Source: Spirochaetales bacterium (lineage in GTDB: Bacteria; Spirochaetota; GWE2-31-10; MWDO01). From it: 53,188 nucleotides of DNA. The position numbers were made by a program, and so were the translations under genes. The notes beneath the pieces are model-generated. The model saw only the letters and a list, made by a program, of their open reading frames with translations. It had not been told where the DNA came from and ran no database searches. The stretch is taken from positions 1-53,188 of the forward strand of contig JAFYAI010000024.1 in assembly GCA_017540815.1 (NCBI GenBank). The letters run 5' to 3'. Positions 1-8,241 of this stretch are shown here, piece after piece; the first letter of the stretch is position 1, and every line of letters starts with the position of its first letter.

Positions 1-1155
1 AAGGTCTTTTGCCTTCGCAGCATTATAGATGTCATTAGCCTTAGCCAACACATCAGCCTCTACATCTGACAGATGACTTGCGATATAAGCATTCTTAACT
101 TTTGTCTTAGTCGCATTGTCATTGTAGTCTGCATTCTGGACATCATTTACAAGGAAAATAACAGGTCCGTTGCCGGTCTGGATTACCTTATCGGCAACTG
201 CCCCCTTTGCAGTCTTGCGAACTGCATCCTGCAGATCTGCATTCTCATAGTCTTCTGCAAACATAAACTCAGCATCATCAGAGATATTTACCAGTTTATC
301 CTCATTCTTAAGTGCTGTTCCAATCTCAGTGAATTTCTCAGGAGCGGCAACAAGCTCCGCCAACTTCGACTCTGCTGTGCCTTTATCCTTGAATACAAGG
401 CGTTTGAGCTTAGTCTTCTTATAAGCATCTTTATTCTCATTGAAATATGCCTGAAGTTTCGAGTCTGAAACATCATTAGATGAGAGCATTATGTATTTCA
501 AAGAAACTTTCTTCTCATCGAGTTTGTACAAGTCTGTTAATTCCTTATCGGAAACAGGCATATTGCCGAAGAAATCCATCTCATAGTTCTGATACAGAAC
601 ATCAAGCTGAACAGTCTTGGTATATTTATTAACAGCGGAAGTGTCATCCTTCATAGCCTCGTAATCAGGATCTCCGTCTGCGTCAGCAAAATATCGCTTG
701 CCTATCTCATTTGTCAGATAACTCTTGGAAACAGAGATATTCATCTTCTTAGCGATCTTCATACCGATGATCTTATTCAAAGCACGATCGAAGAAATATC
801 GTGTGTACTGATACTTTGTATAAGGATCAAGTTGCGGAGACGCAAATACTCTCTGCACCTGCATATTGAACTCATCTTCGCGGCCTAACTGGATCAACTC
901 ATTGTCTACACGGCCGACATAAGTGTTAGTTCTGTTGCCGTTCTCTGCTGTCTGTGCATCATCCGGGATCGATATTGTACCGTCTGCGTTCTTGACTTTT
1001 TCTTTGCCAAGATCATGAAAAAAACTGCCTATACCGCTGAAAACCTCAGGATAAAACGCACCCATACATATAATCAGAAAACCGATAACTATCATTACGA
1101 AAATATTTCGCCATGAAAAAGTCGAATCTACACCCTGTTTCTTTTTGTCGCTCAT
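1..1155 (-). CDS. SurA/PpiD-like membrane-anchored peptidyl-prolyl isomerase, 3' end cut off by the window
   Basis: The first 385 codons are present and the reading frame stays open to the window edge. The start is the ATG at 1155-1153, preceded by GAGG at 1164-1161. The protein begins with a short lysine-rich segment, has one membrane segment at about residues 17-37 (NIFVMIVIGFLIICMGAF), and continues as a charged, helix-rich region typical of the SurA_N_3/PpiD N-terminal chaperone domain. This domain family places it outside the inner membrane, folding exported proteins. The parvulin catalytic domain would lie beyond the window and is not seen. It has its own promoter at 1190-1218 and follows the htpG terminator, so it is a separate transcription unit from htpG. 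An ordinary periplasmic chaperone without isomerase activity is also possible. Confidence 0.75.
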   Translation of the reverse strand, partial: MSDKKKQGVDSTFSWRNIFVMIVIGFLIICMGAFYPEVFSGIGSFFHDLGKEKVKNADGTISIPDDAQTAENGNRTNTYVGRVDNELIQLGREDEFNMQVQRVFASPQLDPYTKYQYTRYFFDRALNKIIGMKIAKKMNISVSKSYLTNEIGKRYFADADGDPDYEAMKDDTSAVNKYTKTVQLDVLYQNYEMDFFGNMPVSDKELTDLYKLDEKKVSLKYIMLSSNDVSDSKLQAYFNENKDAYKKTKLKRLVFKDKGTAESKLAELVAAPEKFTEIGTALKNEDKLVNISDDAEFMFAEDYENADLQDAVRKTAKGAVADKVIQTGNGPVIFLVNDVQNADYNDNATKTKVKNAYIASHLSDVEADVLAKANDIYNAAKAKDL

Positions 1156-1189
1156 AAAAACCTCGTTTATGATAAATATATTACATTCT

Positions 1190-1218
1190 ACTATAGCATT
1201 TTATATGAAAAAAGTCAA
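1190..1218 (-). promoter_or_regulatory. Promoter of the SurA/PpiD-like gene
   Basis: Reading leftward, TTGACT (1218-1213), a 17-nt spacer and TATAGT (1195-1190) form a sigma-70-like promoter about 35 nt upstream of the start codon. Confidence 0.75.
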
Positions 1219-1230
1219 ATATTATTAAAA

Positions 1231-1266
1231 AAATAAATAAGCGGCATAAATGCCGCTTATTTATTT
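1231..1266 (-). terminator. Rho-independent terminator after htpG
   Basis: A 16-bp perfect stem (core AATAAGCGGCA / TGCCGCTTATT) with the loop TAAA lies 19 nt past the htpG stop. It is followed leftward by a T-rich run and is nearly symmetric. Confidence 0.85.
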
Positions 1267-1284
1267 TTTTTTTGAAAGAGTTAC

Positions 1285-3144
1285 TTATATCATCTGATTG
1301 CTTCGTTCAATAAACTTGGCAAGTCTCTGACCTTTGAGCTGATTCTGAGTAAGCAGTGCAAGGTCATAGATATGATTGATCGTCTGCTTAACTTTATCCG
1401 CATTGGCTTCGTCTTTCGCAAGTTCAGCCAGATTCTTGATCTTAGGATTGTTTTTATTCACGACAAGAGTGTGCATACCGAGACCGTTATCACCGTCATC
1501 ACCGGCCATAAAGCCCATACTCATATCTTTGAATCGTCTCATATACTCCGACAGCACGATCATACCTGTAACATTCTCATCTTTGAGAGCCTGTATCTTG
1601 ATCATCGGCTTGTCGGACTCCTTCTCGACTTCGACATTCTTCTCGAACAGCTCTCGAAGTGCCTTATCTTCATCGCTCTCCTTCTCATCTTTTTTGTCAT
1701 CACTTTTATCGCCGTCTTCTGCGAGCTGCTGGTCAATGTCACTGTCCACCCGTGTGAATGTCACATTGCCGAGTTTTCGCTCCAAGAACATCAGGAAGTT
1801 AATATCCACTAAGGTAGATTTCAGAATAAGTGACTCCATGCCGTGAGATTTCAGAGCATTGATATATGTGATCTGTTCCTCTTCGTTAGTCGCATAGAAT
1901 ACAGTCTGCTTGCCATTGGTCTCTTTATTGACACCCTTATTCTTCTCCAGATAGTCATTAAGCGTCTTATAGCAGCCGTCAGTGGATTTGAATATTATAA
2001 TATCCTTGATCTTGTCGTAGAACTTCTCATCGTTAATCGCACCGAATTTAACAAACAGATTAATGTCTTCCCAATATTTTTCATAATTCTCACGATCTTT
2101 CTTGAACAATGAATTCAACTTGTCAGAGACTTTCTTCGTGATATGCTCGCTGATCTTGCGGACGATAGGATCATTCTGCAGATACGATCGGGAAACATTG
2201 AGCGGCAGATCCGGAATATCGAGACACCCCTGCAGCAATGTGAGGAACTCAGGTATGATCTCCTTAGCATTGTCAGAAACGAATACCTGATTGCAGAACA
2301 GTTTAATCCTGCCTTTCGTATCGAACTCGTTGCGGAATCGCGGGAAATACAAAATACCTTTAAGTCTAAACGGCACTTCTACATCGAGATGTATCCAGAA
2401 CAGAGGCTCCATCTCCATCGGGAAGAGTTTCTGATAGAACTCTTTATAATCTTCGTCTTTAATGTCTTTGGCAGCTTTAAGCCACAGCGGATGCTGATCG
2501 TTAATCTCCTTGTCGCCGAGTTTAATCGGGAATGGCAGGAAATTACAATATTTCGTAACAAGTTCTGTGATCTTAGACTCTTCAAGGAAGTCCTTATTGT
2601 CATCACTTATATGGAGGATAATATCTGTACCTCGTGTTGTCTTGTCCGCATTCTCCAGAGTATACTCCGCAGATCCGTCATTAGTCCAGTGAACTGCAGG
2701 CTCGTCTTTGTAAGACTTGGTTATTATCTCAACAACATCACTAACCATAAATGCCGAGTAAAATCCTAGTCCAAAGTGGCCGATAATGCTGTTATCTTCA
2801 TTATTATCCTTATACTTCTCCATAAACTCGGCTGCACCTGAGAATGCTATCTGATTGATGTATTTCTTGACTTCATCGGCAGTCATTCCGATACCGCTGT
2901 CGCTGAATGTGAGAGTTTTATTGTCTTTATCTGCTTTAATAACCAGTTCCAGATTGCCAAGCTCGCCCTGATACTCACCGACAAGTGACAGGTGCTTCAT
3001 CTTGGTCATCGCATCGACCGCATTGGAGACCATCTCACGCAGGAAGATCTCCTTATCAGAGTATAGCCATTTCTTAATAATAGGCAGTAAATTTTCAGTA
3101 TTAATGCTGAGAGTTCCCTTTTCCTGATTGATATTTTCAGACAT
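1285..3144 (-). CDS. htpG: Molecular chaperone HtpG (Hsp90 family)
   Basis: This 619-residue cytoplasmic ATP-dependent chaperone has the expected family length. The GHKL ATPase motifs are intact: E37, N41 and D44 in LREMVSNAVDA, D82 in SDSGIGM, the lid motif GHFGLGFYSAF, and a later TTRGTD. The middle and C-terminal dimerisation regions follow, with an acidic linker near residues 495-515 (EDGDKSDDKKDEKESDEDK). The frame is open 36 codons further upstream, but the ATG at 3144 is chosen because GGAGGCGAC sits just before it and the upstream stretch overlaps the promoter. It is transcribed divergently from the aminotransferase, with its own promoter and terminator. Nothing is missing or odd in the family motifs. 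Confidence 0.97.
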   Translation of the reverse strand: MSENINQEKGTLSINTENLLPIIKKWLYSDKEIFLREMVSNAVDAMTKMKHLSLVGEYQGELGNLELVIKADKDNKTLTFSDSGIGMTADEVKKYINQIAFSGAAEFMEKYKDNNEDNSIIGHFGLGFYSAFMVSDVVEIITKSYKDEPAVHWTNDGSAEYTLENADKTTRGTDIILHISDDNKDFLEESKITELVTKYCNFLPFPIKLGDKEINDQHPLWLKAAKDIKDEDYKEFYQKLFPMEMEPLFWIHLDVEVPFRLKGILYFPRFRNEFDTKGRIKLFCNQVFVSDNAKEIIPEFLTLLQGCLDIPDLPLNVSRSYLQNDPIVRKISEHITKKVSDKLNSLFKKDRENYEKYWEDINLFVKFGAINDEKFYDKIKDIIIFKSTDGCYKTLNDYLEKNKGVNKETNGKQTVFYATNEEEQITYINALKSHGMESLILKSTLVDINFLMFLERKLGNVTFTRVDSDIDQQLAEDGDKSDDKKDEKESDEDKALRELFEKNVEVEKESDKPMIKIQALKDENVTGMIVLSEYMRRFKDMSMGFMAGDDGDNGLGMHTLVVNKNNPKIKNLAELAKDEANADKVKQTINHIYDLALLTQNQLKGQRLAKFIERSNQMI

Positions 3145-3180
3145 AATGTCGCCTCCGAATATTAAAAACTTTTCGCATAA

Positions 3181-3209
3181 AATATAATAAAAAAAACAGC
3201 GAGGGTCAA
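3181..3209 (-). promoter_or_regulatory. htpG promoter
   Basis: On the minus strand TTGACC (3209-3204), a 17-nt spacer and TATATT (3186-3181) lie about 37 nt upstream of the start. No CIRCE element or recognisable heat-shock sigma box was seen. Confidence 0.75.
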
Positions 3210-3239
3210 GAGGATTTTTTAGTTTTTTTTCAGAATGAT

Positions 3240-3268
3240 TTGACAAATACAAAAAATTTTATTATCAT
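3240..3268 (+). promoter_or_regulatory. Promoter of the aminotransferase gene
   Basis: TTGACA (3240-3245), 17 nt and TATCAT (3263-3268) fit sigma-70. TATAAT at 3274-3279 is an alternative -10 with poor spacing. The transcript would carry the hairpin at 3285-3320. Confidence 0.65.
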
Positions 3269-3284
3269 TATACTATAATTACAT

Positions 3285-3320
3285 CGGACTGTCGCCAGAC
3301 AAATGTCGGGCGGCAGTCCG
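3285..3320 (+). promoter_or_regulatory. Long hairpin in the 5' leader of the aminotransferase
   Basis: CGGACTGTCGCC (3285-3296) pairs with GGCGGCAGTCCG (3309-3320) with one G-T pair, and the loop holds an inner GACA/TGTC. No T-run follows, and the ribosome binding site GAAGGA at 3325-3330 stays free, so this is not a simple terminator. Confidence 0.6.
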
Positions 3321-3337
3321 AGAAGAAGGACTTCCGT

Positions 3338-4642
3338 ATGCGAAGAGATATTGTGCCGGTTGGTGCAGATTCATTAAATTATGAGATTAGAGAGATCGTC
3401 GGTGTAGCCAATGAACTGAAGAAGATGGGGCTGACTCTCTATCATGAGAATATCGGCGACCCGATCGCCAAAGGCGAAAAAGTTCCGGCGTGGATTAAGC
3501 AGATCGTCAAAGACTTGATCGACAATGACTTGTCATGGGGCTACTGCGATACTCAAGGTGTTCTCGCAACTCGTCAGTTTTTGGCGGACAAGACCAACAG
3601 TGAGGGTGGCATTCAGATCACAGCCAATGATATATACTTCTTCAACGGTTTGGGAGATGCGATAGCCAAAAACTTCGGTTTCTTAAAACGCGAAGCCCGT
3701 GTCATCGGACCTACTCCGGCCTACTCAAGCCATTCTTCTGCTGAGGCGGCACACTCTGGCTATGAGCATTTGACATACTCGCTTGATCCGCACAACGATT
3801 GGCAGCCTAATGTTGATGAGATATACAACAAGGCGAAGTATAATGACTCGATCGCCGGTATCCTTGTCCTCAATCCGGGTAATCCGACAGGAGCAGTTGT
3901 AAGGAAAGATATTCTCAAGAGAATATGTGAGATCGCCGAAGAACTTGACTTGTATGTAGTCTGCGATGAGATATACTCGGAGATTGTCTATGATCCTGCA
4001 GAGCGTGTCAAGCTCGCCACCGTGATCGGCAATGCGTGCGGTATCAGTCTCAACGGCATCAGCAAACAAGTGCCGTGGCCCGGTTCGCGATGCGGCTGGA
4101 TTGAAGTATATAATAAGAAGAAAGACAAAATCTTCCAGAAATACATCGACACTATCCTCAAAGCTAAGCGGCTGGAAGTCTGCTCAACGACGCTGCCACA
4201 GATGGCTGTGCCTCTGATATTGGGAGATCCGAGATATAAGGAACATACTCAGCATAGAATCGACAAGTTCAGACACCGTGCAGATGAGATTGAGCAGATC
4301 TTTGCAGGCATGGACGGAGTCCACCTGATTAAGCCGCACGGAGCATTCTATGTCAGCGTCATCTTTGATGACGGCGTTCTTAACGACCATCAGACACTGC
4401 CTATTGAAAATGAGCAAGTCAGAGCATTCATCGAGGATACACTGTCGAAGAAAAAATTCGCACTTGACAAGCGGTTTGTCTATTACCTGCTCGCTGCGAC
4501 AGGCATTATCGCAGTGCCTATGACAGGATTCTACTCCAAACATAACGGGTTCCGACTGACTCTGCTTGAAGAAGATGACACTAAGCGAGTGTGGATATTC
4601 AAGACTATTCGGGAGAATATCGAGAAGTATATTAAGTCATAA
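3338..4642 (+). CDS. PLP-dependent aminotransferase, class I/II (fold type I)
   Basis: A 434-residue cytoplasmic aminotransferase. The family signature NPGNPTGAV starts at residue 179 and the PLP-binding lysine is K243 in GISKQVPWPGSRCGW. CDEIYSEIVYD supplies the aspartate and tyrosine that contact the cofactor. The C-terminal substrate domain runs to the end. The overall form (an N-terminal IGDP motif, then a roughly 240-residue large domain) resembles alanine or aspartate aminotransferase-like proteins, but the amino acid used cannot be told from sequence alone. The start ATG at 3338 follows GAAGGA. It is monocistronic, between its own promoter and a bidirectional terminator shared with comM. 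Confidence 0.88.
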   Translation: MRRDIVPVGADSLNYEIREIVGVANELKKMGLTLYHENIGDPIAKGEKVPAWIKQIVKDLIDNDLSWGYCDTQGVLATRQFLADKTNSEGGIQITANDIYFFNGLGDAIAKNFGFLKREARVIGPTPAYSSHSSAEAAHSGYEHLTYSLDPHNDWQPNVDEIYNKAKYNDSIAGILVLNPGNPTGAVVRKDILKRICEIAEELDLYVVCDEIYSEIVYDPAERVKLATVIGNACGISLNGISKQVPWPGSRCGWIEVYNKKKDKIFQKYIDTILKAKRLEVCSTTLPQMAVPLILGDPRYKEHTQHRIDKFRHRADEIEQIFAGMDGVHLIKPHGAFYVSVIFDDGVLNDHQTLPIENEQVRAFIEDTLSKKKFALDKRFVYYLLAATGIIAVPMTGFYSKHNGFRLTLLEEDDTKRVWIFKTIRENIEKYIKS

Positions 4643-4644
4643 AA

Positions 4645-4670
4645 AAATTGCGGCATATAAGCCGCAATTT
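4645..4670. terminator. Bidirectional terminator between the aminotransferase and comM
   Basis: AAATTGCGGC (4645-4654) pairs with GCCGCAATTT (4661-4670), loop ATATAA, with A-runs and T-runs on either side. It lies between the two convergent stop codons. Confidence 0.85.
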
Positions 4671-6188
4671 TTACATAATCTCTTTATCCAAGAAGCGATA
4701 CTCTATCGCTCGCTGCAGATCTGTCAGACGAATGATGTCATGCTCTCCAATATCGGCAATAGTTCTCGCAATGCGAAGGATCTTATGACATGAGCGTGCG
4801 GTGAGCAGGTTGCTGTCCATATACTCTTCAAGGATGGCATTGCCGCCTTTCTCCATCGTGCAGTAATACGAGATCTTGCCGGGCGGAATGAGAGAATTCA
4901 GTTTAAATGTCTCATTGGCAAAACGCCGGGACTGCATATCACGCACACGCAGCACAATCTGACGCAGATCAGCCGAGTTCGCCGCATGCTCACCGTGAAC
5001 AAGTTCCTGATAGTTGAGCCGATCTACTTTGATCTGTAAGTCAATGCGGTCCACAAGAGGATTGTTGAGCTTGCGGCGATAGCGGCGGACTTCCTTCTCA
5101 TTACATACGCAGTTGCCGCTGCGAGAGCCGAACTGTCCGCACGGACACGGATTGCACGCAGCTATAAGGAGGAAGTCCGCAGGATACGAAGCACAGCCGC
5201 TGCTCATAGAGATATAGACGGCTTTATTCTCGATAATCGTTCGCAGCGACTGCAGCGTGTCGGAGTGAAACTCAAGAAATTCGTCAAGGAACAGCACTCC
5301 TTTATGAGCAAGACTAACCTCACCGGGCATAATCTTCGGACCGCCGCCAATCACAGCCCGACTGGAGAATGTATTATGCGGACAGCGGAATGGCCTTGCC
5401 CCACTGTATTGATCAAAGTAATGCACTCCGGCAACGGAGTATATCTTATTGATCTCAAATCTCTCCTCTTCACTCAGATCCGGCAGTATGCCGGGCAAAC
5501 GGCTCGCCCCCATCGTCTTGCCAGCTCCGGGAGGTCCGACTATGATCGCATGATGAAATCCGCAGGCGGCGACAAGCATCGCATCTACAAGTTCCGGCTG
5601 CCCCATTATATCCGAGAAGTCCGGTATCTTCGTGATGATGTTGGACTTGTTGATCATATACTCATCTTCCGGAACGGTGAAGTCACCGCTGTTGATAATA
5701 TCGATGACCTGTCGAAGATTATGGACAGGGATAATCCTGTCTGTGCGGAGCTGCATAAACTCTGCGAAATTATCTGCCGGTATGAAGATATATCGGAACT
5801 TGCCTTTCAGTGCCTCCAGCACCATCGGGAACAGTCCTCTTATCCACTTAATCTCACCGCTTAAGTTCAGTTCTCCGAAGAATGCGTAATTATCAAGCTC
5901 AGTCACGACTTCCATCGCTTCAAGCATTGCCATCGCGATCGCCAGATCATAATGAGAGCCGTTTTTGACCATCTCTGCCGGAGAGAGATTGATAGTTATG
6001 CGTTTGAGCGGGAAATCTATCCCGCTGTTCTGAATAGCAGGACGGATTCGCTCGCGAGCTTCTTTAACTTCCTGAGATAATAACCCTGTAACCAAAATTG
6101 ACGGCAGACCTTTCTTGATGTCTACCTCTGTTTCTACAAGACTGCAGCTTAAGCCCATTCTTGTCCATGTGAATGCTTTACCAACCAT
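4671..6188 (-). CDS. comM: ComM/YifB family Mg-chelatase-like AAA+ ATPase
   Basis: A 505-residue protein matching the usual ComM/YifB length. It has the N-terminal Lon-protease-like fold (FTWTRMGLSC to about residue 170), an AAA+ core with Walker A GPPGAGKT (K224) and Walker B VLFLDEFLEF, a cysteine cluster CNPCPCGQFG, and the Mg_chelatase_C domain at the end. In Vibrio and Haemophilus, ComM is a hexameric branch-migration helicase needed to integrate DNA during natural transformation. The frame is open 34 codons further up, but the ATG at 6188 follows AAGGAC, and MVGKAFTWTRMG is the expected N-terminus. Its leader holds a 40-nt element shared with an unknown gene at 12 kb, plus a candidate sigma-70 promoter at 6214-6241. 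Confidence 0.95.
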   Translation of the reverse strand: MVGKAFTWTRMGLSCSLVETEVDIKKGLPSILVTGLLSQEVKEARERIRPAIQNSGIDFPLKRITINLSPAEMVKNGSHYDLAIAMAMLEAMEVVTELDNYAFFGELNLSGEIKWIRGLFPMVLEALKGKFRYIFIPADNFAEFMQLRTDRIIPVHNLRQVIDIINSGDFTVPEDEYMINKSNIITKIPDFSDIMGQPELVDAMLVAACGFHHAIIVGPPGAGKTMGASRLPGILPDLSEEERFEINKIYSVAGVHYFDQYSGARPFRCPHNTFSSRAVIGGGPKIMPGEVSLAHKGVLFLDEFLEFHSDTLQSLRTIIENKAVYISMSSGCASYPADFLLIAACNPCPCGQFGSRSGNCVCNEKEVRRYRRKLNNPLVDRIDLQIKVDRLNYQELVHGEHAANSADLRQIVLRVRDMQSRRFANETFKLNSLIPPGKISYYCTMEKGGNAILEEYMDSNLLTARSCHKILRIARTIADIGEHDIIRLTDLQRAIEYRFLDKEIM

Positions 6189-6213
6189 AATGTTGTCCTT
6201 AAAAAAATAAAAT

Positions 6214-6241
6214 ATTATAGTCCTCTCAAACTCAAGAACAA
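6214..6241 (-). promoter_or_regulatory. Candidate comM promoter
   Basis: On the minus strand TTGTTC (6241-6236), a 16-nt spacer and a perfect TATAAT (6219-6214) lie 25 nt before the comM start. The shared 40-nt element sits directly upstream. Confidence 0.45.
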
Positions 6242-6244
6242 CCC

Positions 6245-6284
6245 TTATATATAACGCACGAAATGAAATTCTGGATGAAAAAAA
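6245..6284 (-). promoter_or_regulatory. Shared 40-nt element, copy 1 (upstream of comM)
   Basis: Minus-strand core TTTCGTGCGTTATATATAA. Aligned without gaps to 12600-12639, 36 of 40 positions are identical, including a 24-nt run of identity and a T-run at the far end. It ends 57 nt before the comM start codon and could be an operator or an alternative-sigma promoter. Confidence 0.7.
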
Positions 6285-6317
6285 CTGCATTTTTTTGAAA
6301 AAAAATGCAGTTTTTTT
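6278..6317 (-). terminator. Terminator of the histidine kinase/lipoprotein operon
   Basis: A stem around AAACTGCAT / ATGCAGTTT, extended by A-T pairs, lies 26 nt past the lipoprotein stop. Its A-rich arm overlaps the end of the shared 40-nt element. Confidence 0.75.
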
Positions 6318-6342
6318 TTAAAAAAAATTTTTTGATTAAATT

Positions 6343-6819
6343 TTAATTGTCAGTTGTCAAGTATTGTGTGATCTCAGGATATTGGTTGATATAATTGTTA
6401 AGCTCGGTAACATGCTTAGTCATAAAGTCGTTATACTGCGACTCGCTGAACTTAAGCGTCTTGAAAAACTCGTTTTTCTTATCGATGTAGAATTTCTCAC
6501 GCTGATCGGCAGACAATGCTGATGCTTCCTGTTCAAGAGACTTGATATAGCGGCTGTGCAGCACTGATATAGCGAAGAACACTTCTACATCAAGCGTCTT
6601 GGCATCAGCAACTATCTGTTCCATCTTATCGAAGTCGATAGTCTGAATGTCATTATTGGCATTGTCGTCTTCTTCAGTCGGAACATCCTGCTCAATCACA
6701 GTAGTCTGAGTCTGCGTCTTCTTATTGCAAGACGCAAACATCAAACAAAAAACAAAAGCGATTGAAAGTAAAAGTATAAATCGTGATATTTTTCTTACAT
6801 CTTTATCAAACAGTTGCAT
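6343..6819 (-). CDS. Small putative lipoprotein of unknown function
   Basis: 158 residues. After a short basic N-terminus comes a hydrophobic stretch (FILLLSIAFVFCLMFASC) ending in the lipobox FASC, so residue 31 is the likely lipidated cysteine. An acidic linker (about 45-58) and a helical domain rich in charged residues follow. It resembles small DUF-type periplasmic lipoproteins, but I do not recognise the family. Its ATG overlaps the stop of the histidine kinase gene as TAATG, so the two are almost certainly translated together, and it may sense or modulate something for that kinase. The kinase has no periplasmic domain, however, so a direct contact is not obvious. Confidence 0.75.
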   Translation of the reverse strand: MQLFDKDVRKISRFILLLSIAFVFCLMFASCNKKTQTQTTVIEQDVPTEEDDNANNDIQTIDFDKMEQIVADAKTLDVEVFFAISVLHSRYIKSLEQEASALSADQREKFYIDKKNEFFKTLKFSESQYNDFMTKHVTELNNYINQYPEITQYLTTDN

Positions 6820-8102
6820 TAATTGACTCCTTGTTCGTCTTCTATGACTATCGGTATAGTGAATGCTATCTCTGTTCCGACACCTTCCTCACTGGTCAGC
6901 CATATACGACCACCGTGAGTTTCTATGATTCGCTTGGTAATAGACATTCCAAGACCTGTTCCGTTTGATTTACCATGAGTAACGAATGGCTCAAATGCTG
7001 TTTTCTTGATATTATCAGGCATACCTATGCCTGTATCGCGCAGAGAGAAAGTAACTTCACCGTTCTGCTCCGAAACCTTGATCATAAATATACCGCCGTC
7101 AGGCATAGCGTCCTTCGCATTGGTAGAGATATTAAACATAACCCTGAGCATTCTGTCTTTATCGAAACAGATGTCGCCGTTATACTGAATATCCTGTTCA
7201 ATGCGAATATCTGCAGCCTCAAAACTGTTCTTAATCATCTCTATAAATCCGGAGATAAACTCAGGCACATTGTATGTCCTGCAAGCAAGATTGATCTCTC
7301 CGCGTGAATAATCAAGAAGCTCCTGTGTCATCCCGACAAGACGATCTATCGAACTGATAATCTTCTCTGTATAACTGCTCATCTTCGGCTCTTTCATACC
7401 GATAAGTTCGGCATACCCTTTGATGATAGCCATAGGATTCTTAATATCGTGGATAATACCATAACTCATCTTGCCGATAGTCGCCAATCTATCCTGATTC
7501 TGAGACTCCTGCAGGATCTTAGTCGTCTCTATCGCTTTAGCGGTTTGATTGCTGATGATCGTCAGCACACGCAGATCAGACGGCAGGAAACCATCTTCGT
7601 TATCAATCTTATTGATCGCTTCGATAGCACCGATTATCACTCCGTTAAATACCATCGGAGTACAGATGATCGATTTCGTTTTGAAATGAAGGTCTTCAGA
7701 TATAGCTTTCTTCCAGCGCGGTTCATTGGACAAGTCATTGGCAATGATCGGCTCTCCTGTTGCAACAACAGTGCCGACGATGCCCTCGCCTTTCTTAACC
7801 TTAATCTGCTGAACCTGCTTACGCTGCTCCGACTGTGTAGACCGAACGAAAAGCTCGTCAGAGTTTTTCTGTGTCAGGAATATGGTGCAGTCCTGAGCAT
7901 GCATTATCTGAGCTGCCTTGACAGTGATCTGCCCCAAAAGGACATCAAGATTATATGAAGAACTTGTAACATTCTCAAGCTCATATACGACAGACAGTTC
8001 TTCTTCTCTCGCCCACAATTGTGCAAGGATGTTAGCCGTATTATCGTCTGTCGGCTCAGGGATTAACTCGCCATTTATAGTTCTGTTGTTATACTGTTCC
8101 AT
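6819..8102 (-). CDS. Soluble GAF-domain sensor histidine kinase
   Basis: 427 residues, no membrane segment. A GAF domain occupies about residues 40-195, then a HisKA dimerisation helix with the phospho-acceptor H218 in IIHDIKNP, and a HATPase_c domain with the N box NISTNAKDAMPDGG, the G1 box DTGIGMPDN and the G2 box GTGLGMSITKR. It phosphorylates itself and then an unlinked response regulator, and the GAF domain probably binds a small ligand. No response regulator lies beside it. The frame is open further up, but the ATG at 8102 lies exactly 6 nt downstream of a -10 box and has no Shine-Dalgarno sequence, suggesting a leaderless mRNA. The downstream lipoprotein gene is translationally coupled. 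Confidence 0.92.
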   Translation of the reverse strand: MEQYNNRTINGELIPEPTDDNTANILAQLWAREEELSVVYELENVTSSSYNLDVLLGQITVKAAQIMHAQDCTIFLTQKNSDELFVRSTQSEQRKQVQQIKVKKGEGIVGTVVATGEPIIANDLSNEPRWKKAISEDLHFKTKSIICTPMVFNGVIIGAIEAINKIDNEDGFLPSDLRVLTIISNQTAKAIETTKILQESQNQDRLATIGKMSYGIIHDIKNPMAIIKGYAELIGMKEPKMSSYTEKIISSIDRLVGMTQELLDYSRGEINLACRTYNVPEFISGFIEMIKNSFEAADIRIEQDIQYNGDICFDKDRMLRVMFNISTNAKDAMPDGGIFMIKVSEQNGEVTFSLRDTGIGMPDNIKKTAFEPFVTHGKSNGTGLGMSITKRIIETHGGRIWLTSEEGVGTEIAFTIPIVIEDEQGVN

Positions 8103-8108
8103 ATCATT

Positions 8109-8137
8109 ATTATAATAAATTATACGAAATATTACAA
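8109..8137 (-). promoter_or_regulatory. Leaderless-type promoter of the GAF histidine kinase
   Basis: On the minus strand TTGTAA (8137-8132), 17 nt and TATAAT (8114-8109) are followed by 6 nt and then the ATG at 8102. Transcription would start at about the A of the start codon. Confidence 0.65.
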
Positions 8138-8158
8138 GCATTTTCTTAAAAAAAAAGA

Positions 8159-8187
8159 TTGACTTATATTATATTTTATTTTATTAT
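8159..8187 (+). promoter_or_regulatory. metK promoter
   Basis: TTGACT (8159-8164), 17 nt, TATTAT (8182-8187). The roughly 48-nt leader has AGGAG at 8231-8235 and no room for a SAM riboswitch. Confidence 0.7.
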
Positions 8188-8241
8188 ATCAGAATAAAAA
8201 TAAAATATAATATGATATGAAGAATATCAAAGGAGTTATAA

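Noticed and set aside
1372..2769. Long plus-strand ORFs opposite htpG
   Set aside because: They are shadows of htpG, which has full family motifs, a promoter and a terminator on the minus strand.
8188..8241. Possible SAM riboswitch before metK
   Set aside because: The leader is only about 50 nt, AT-rich and lacks the needed helices.
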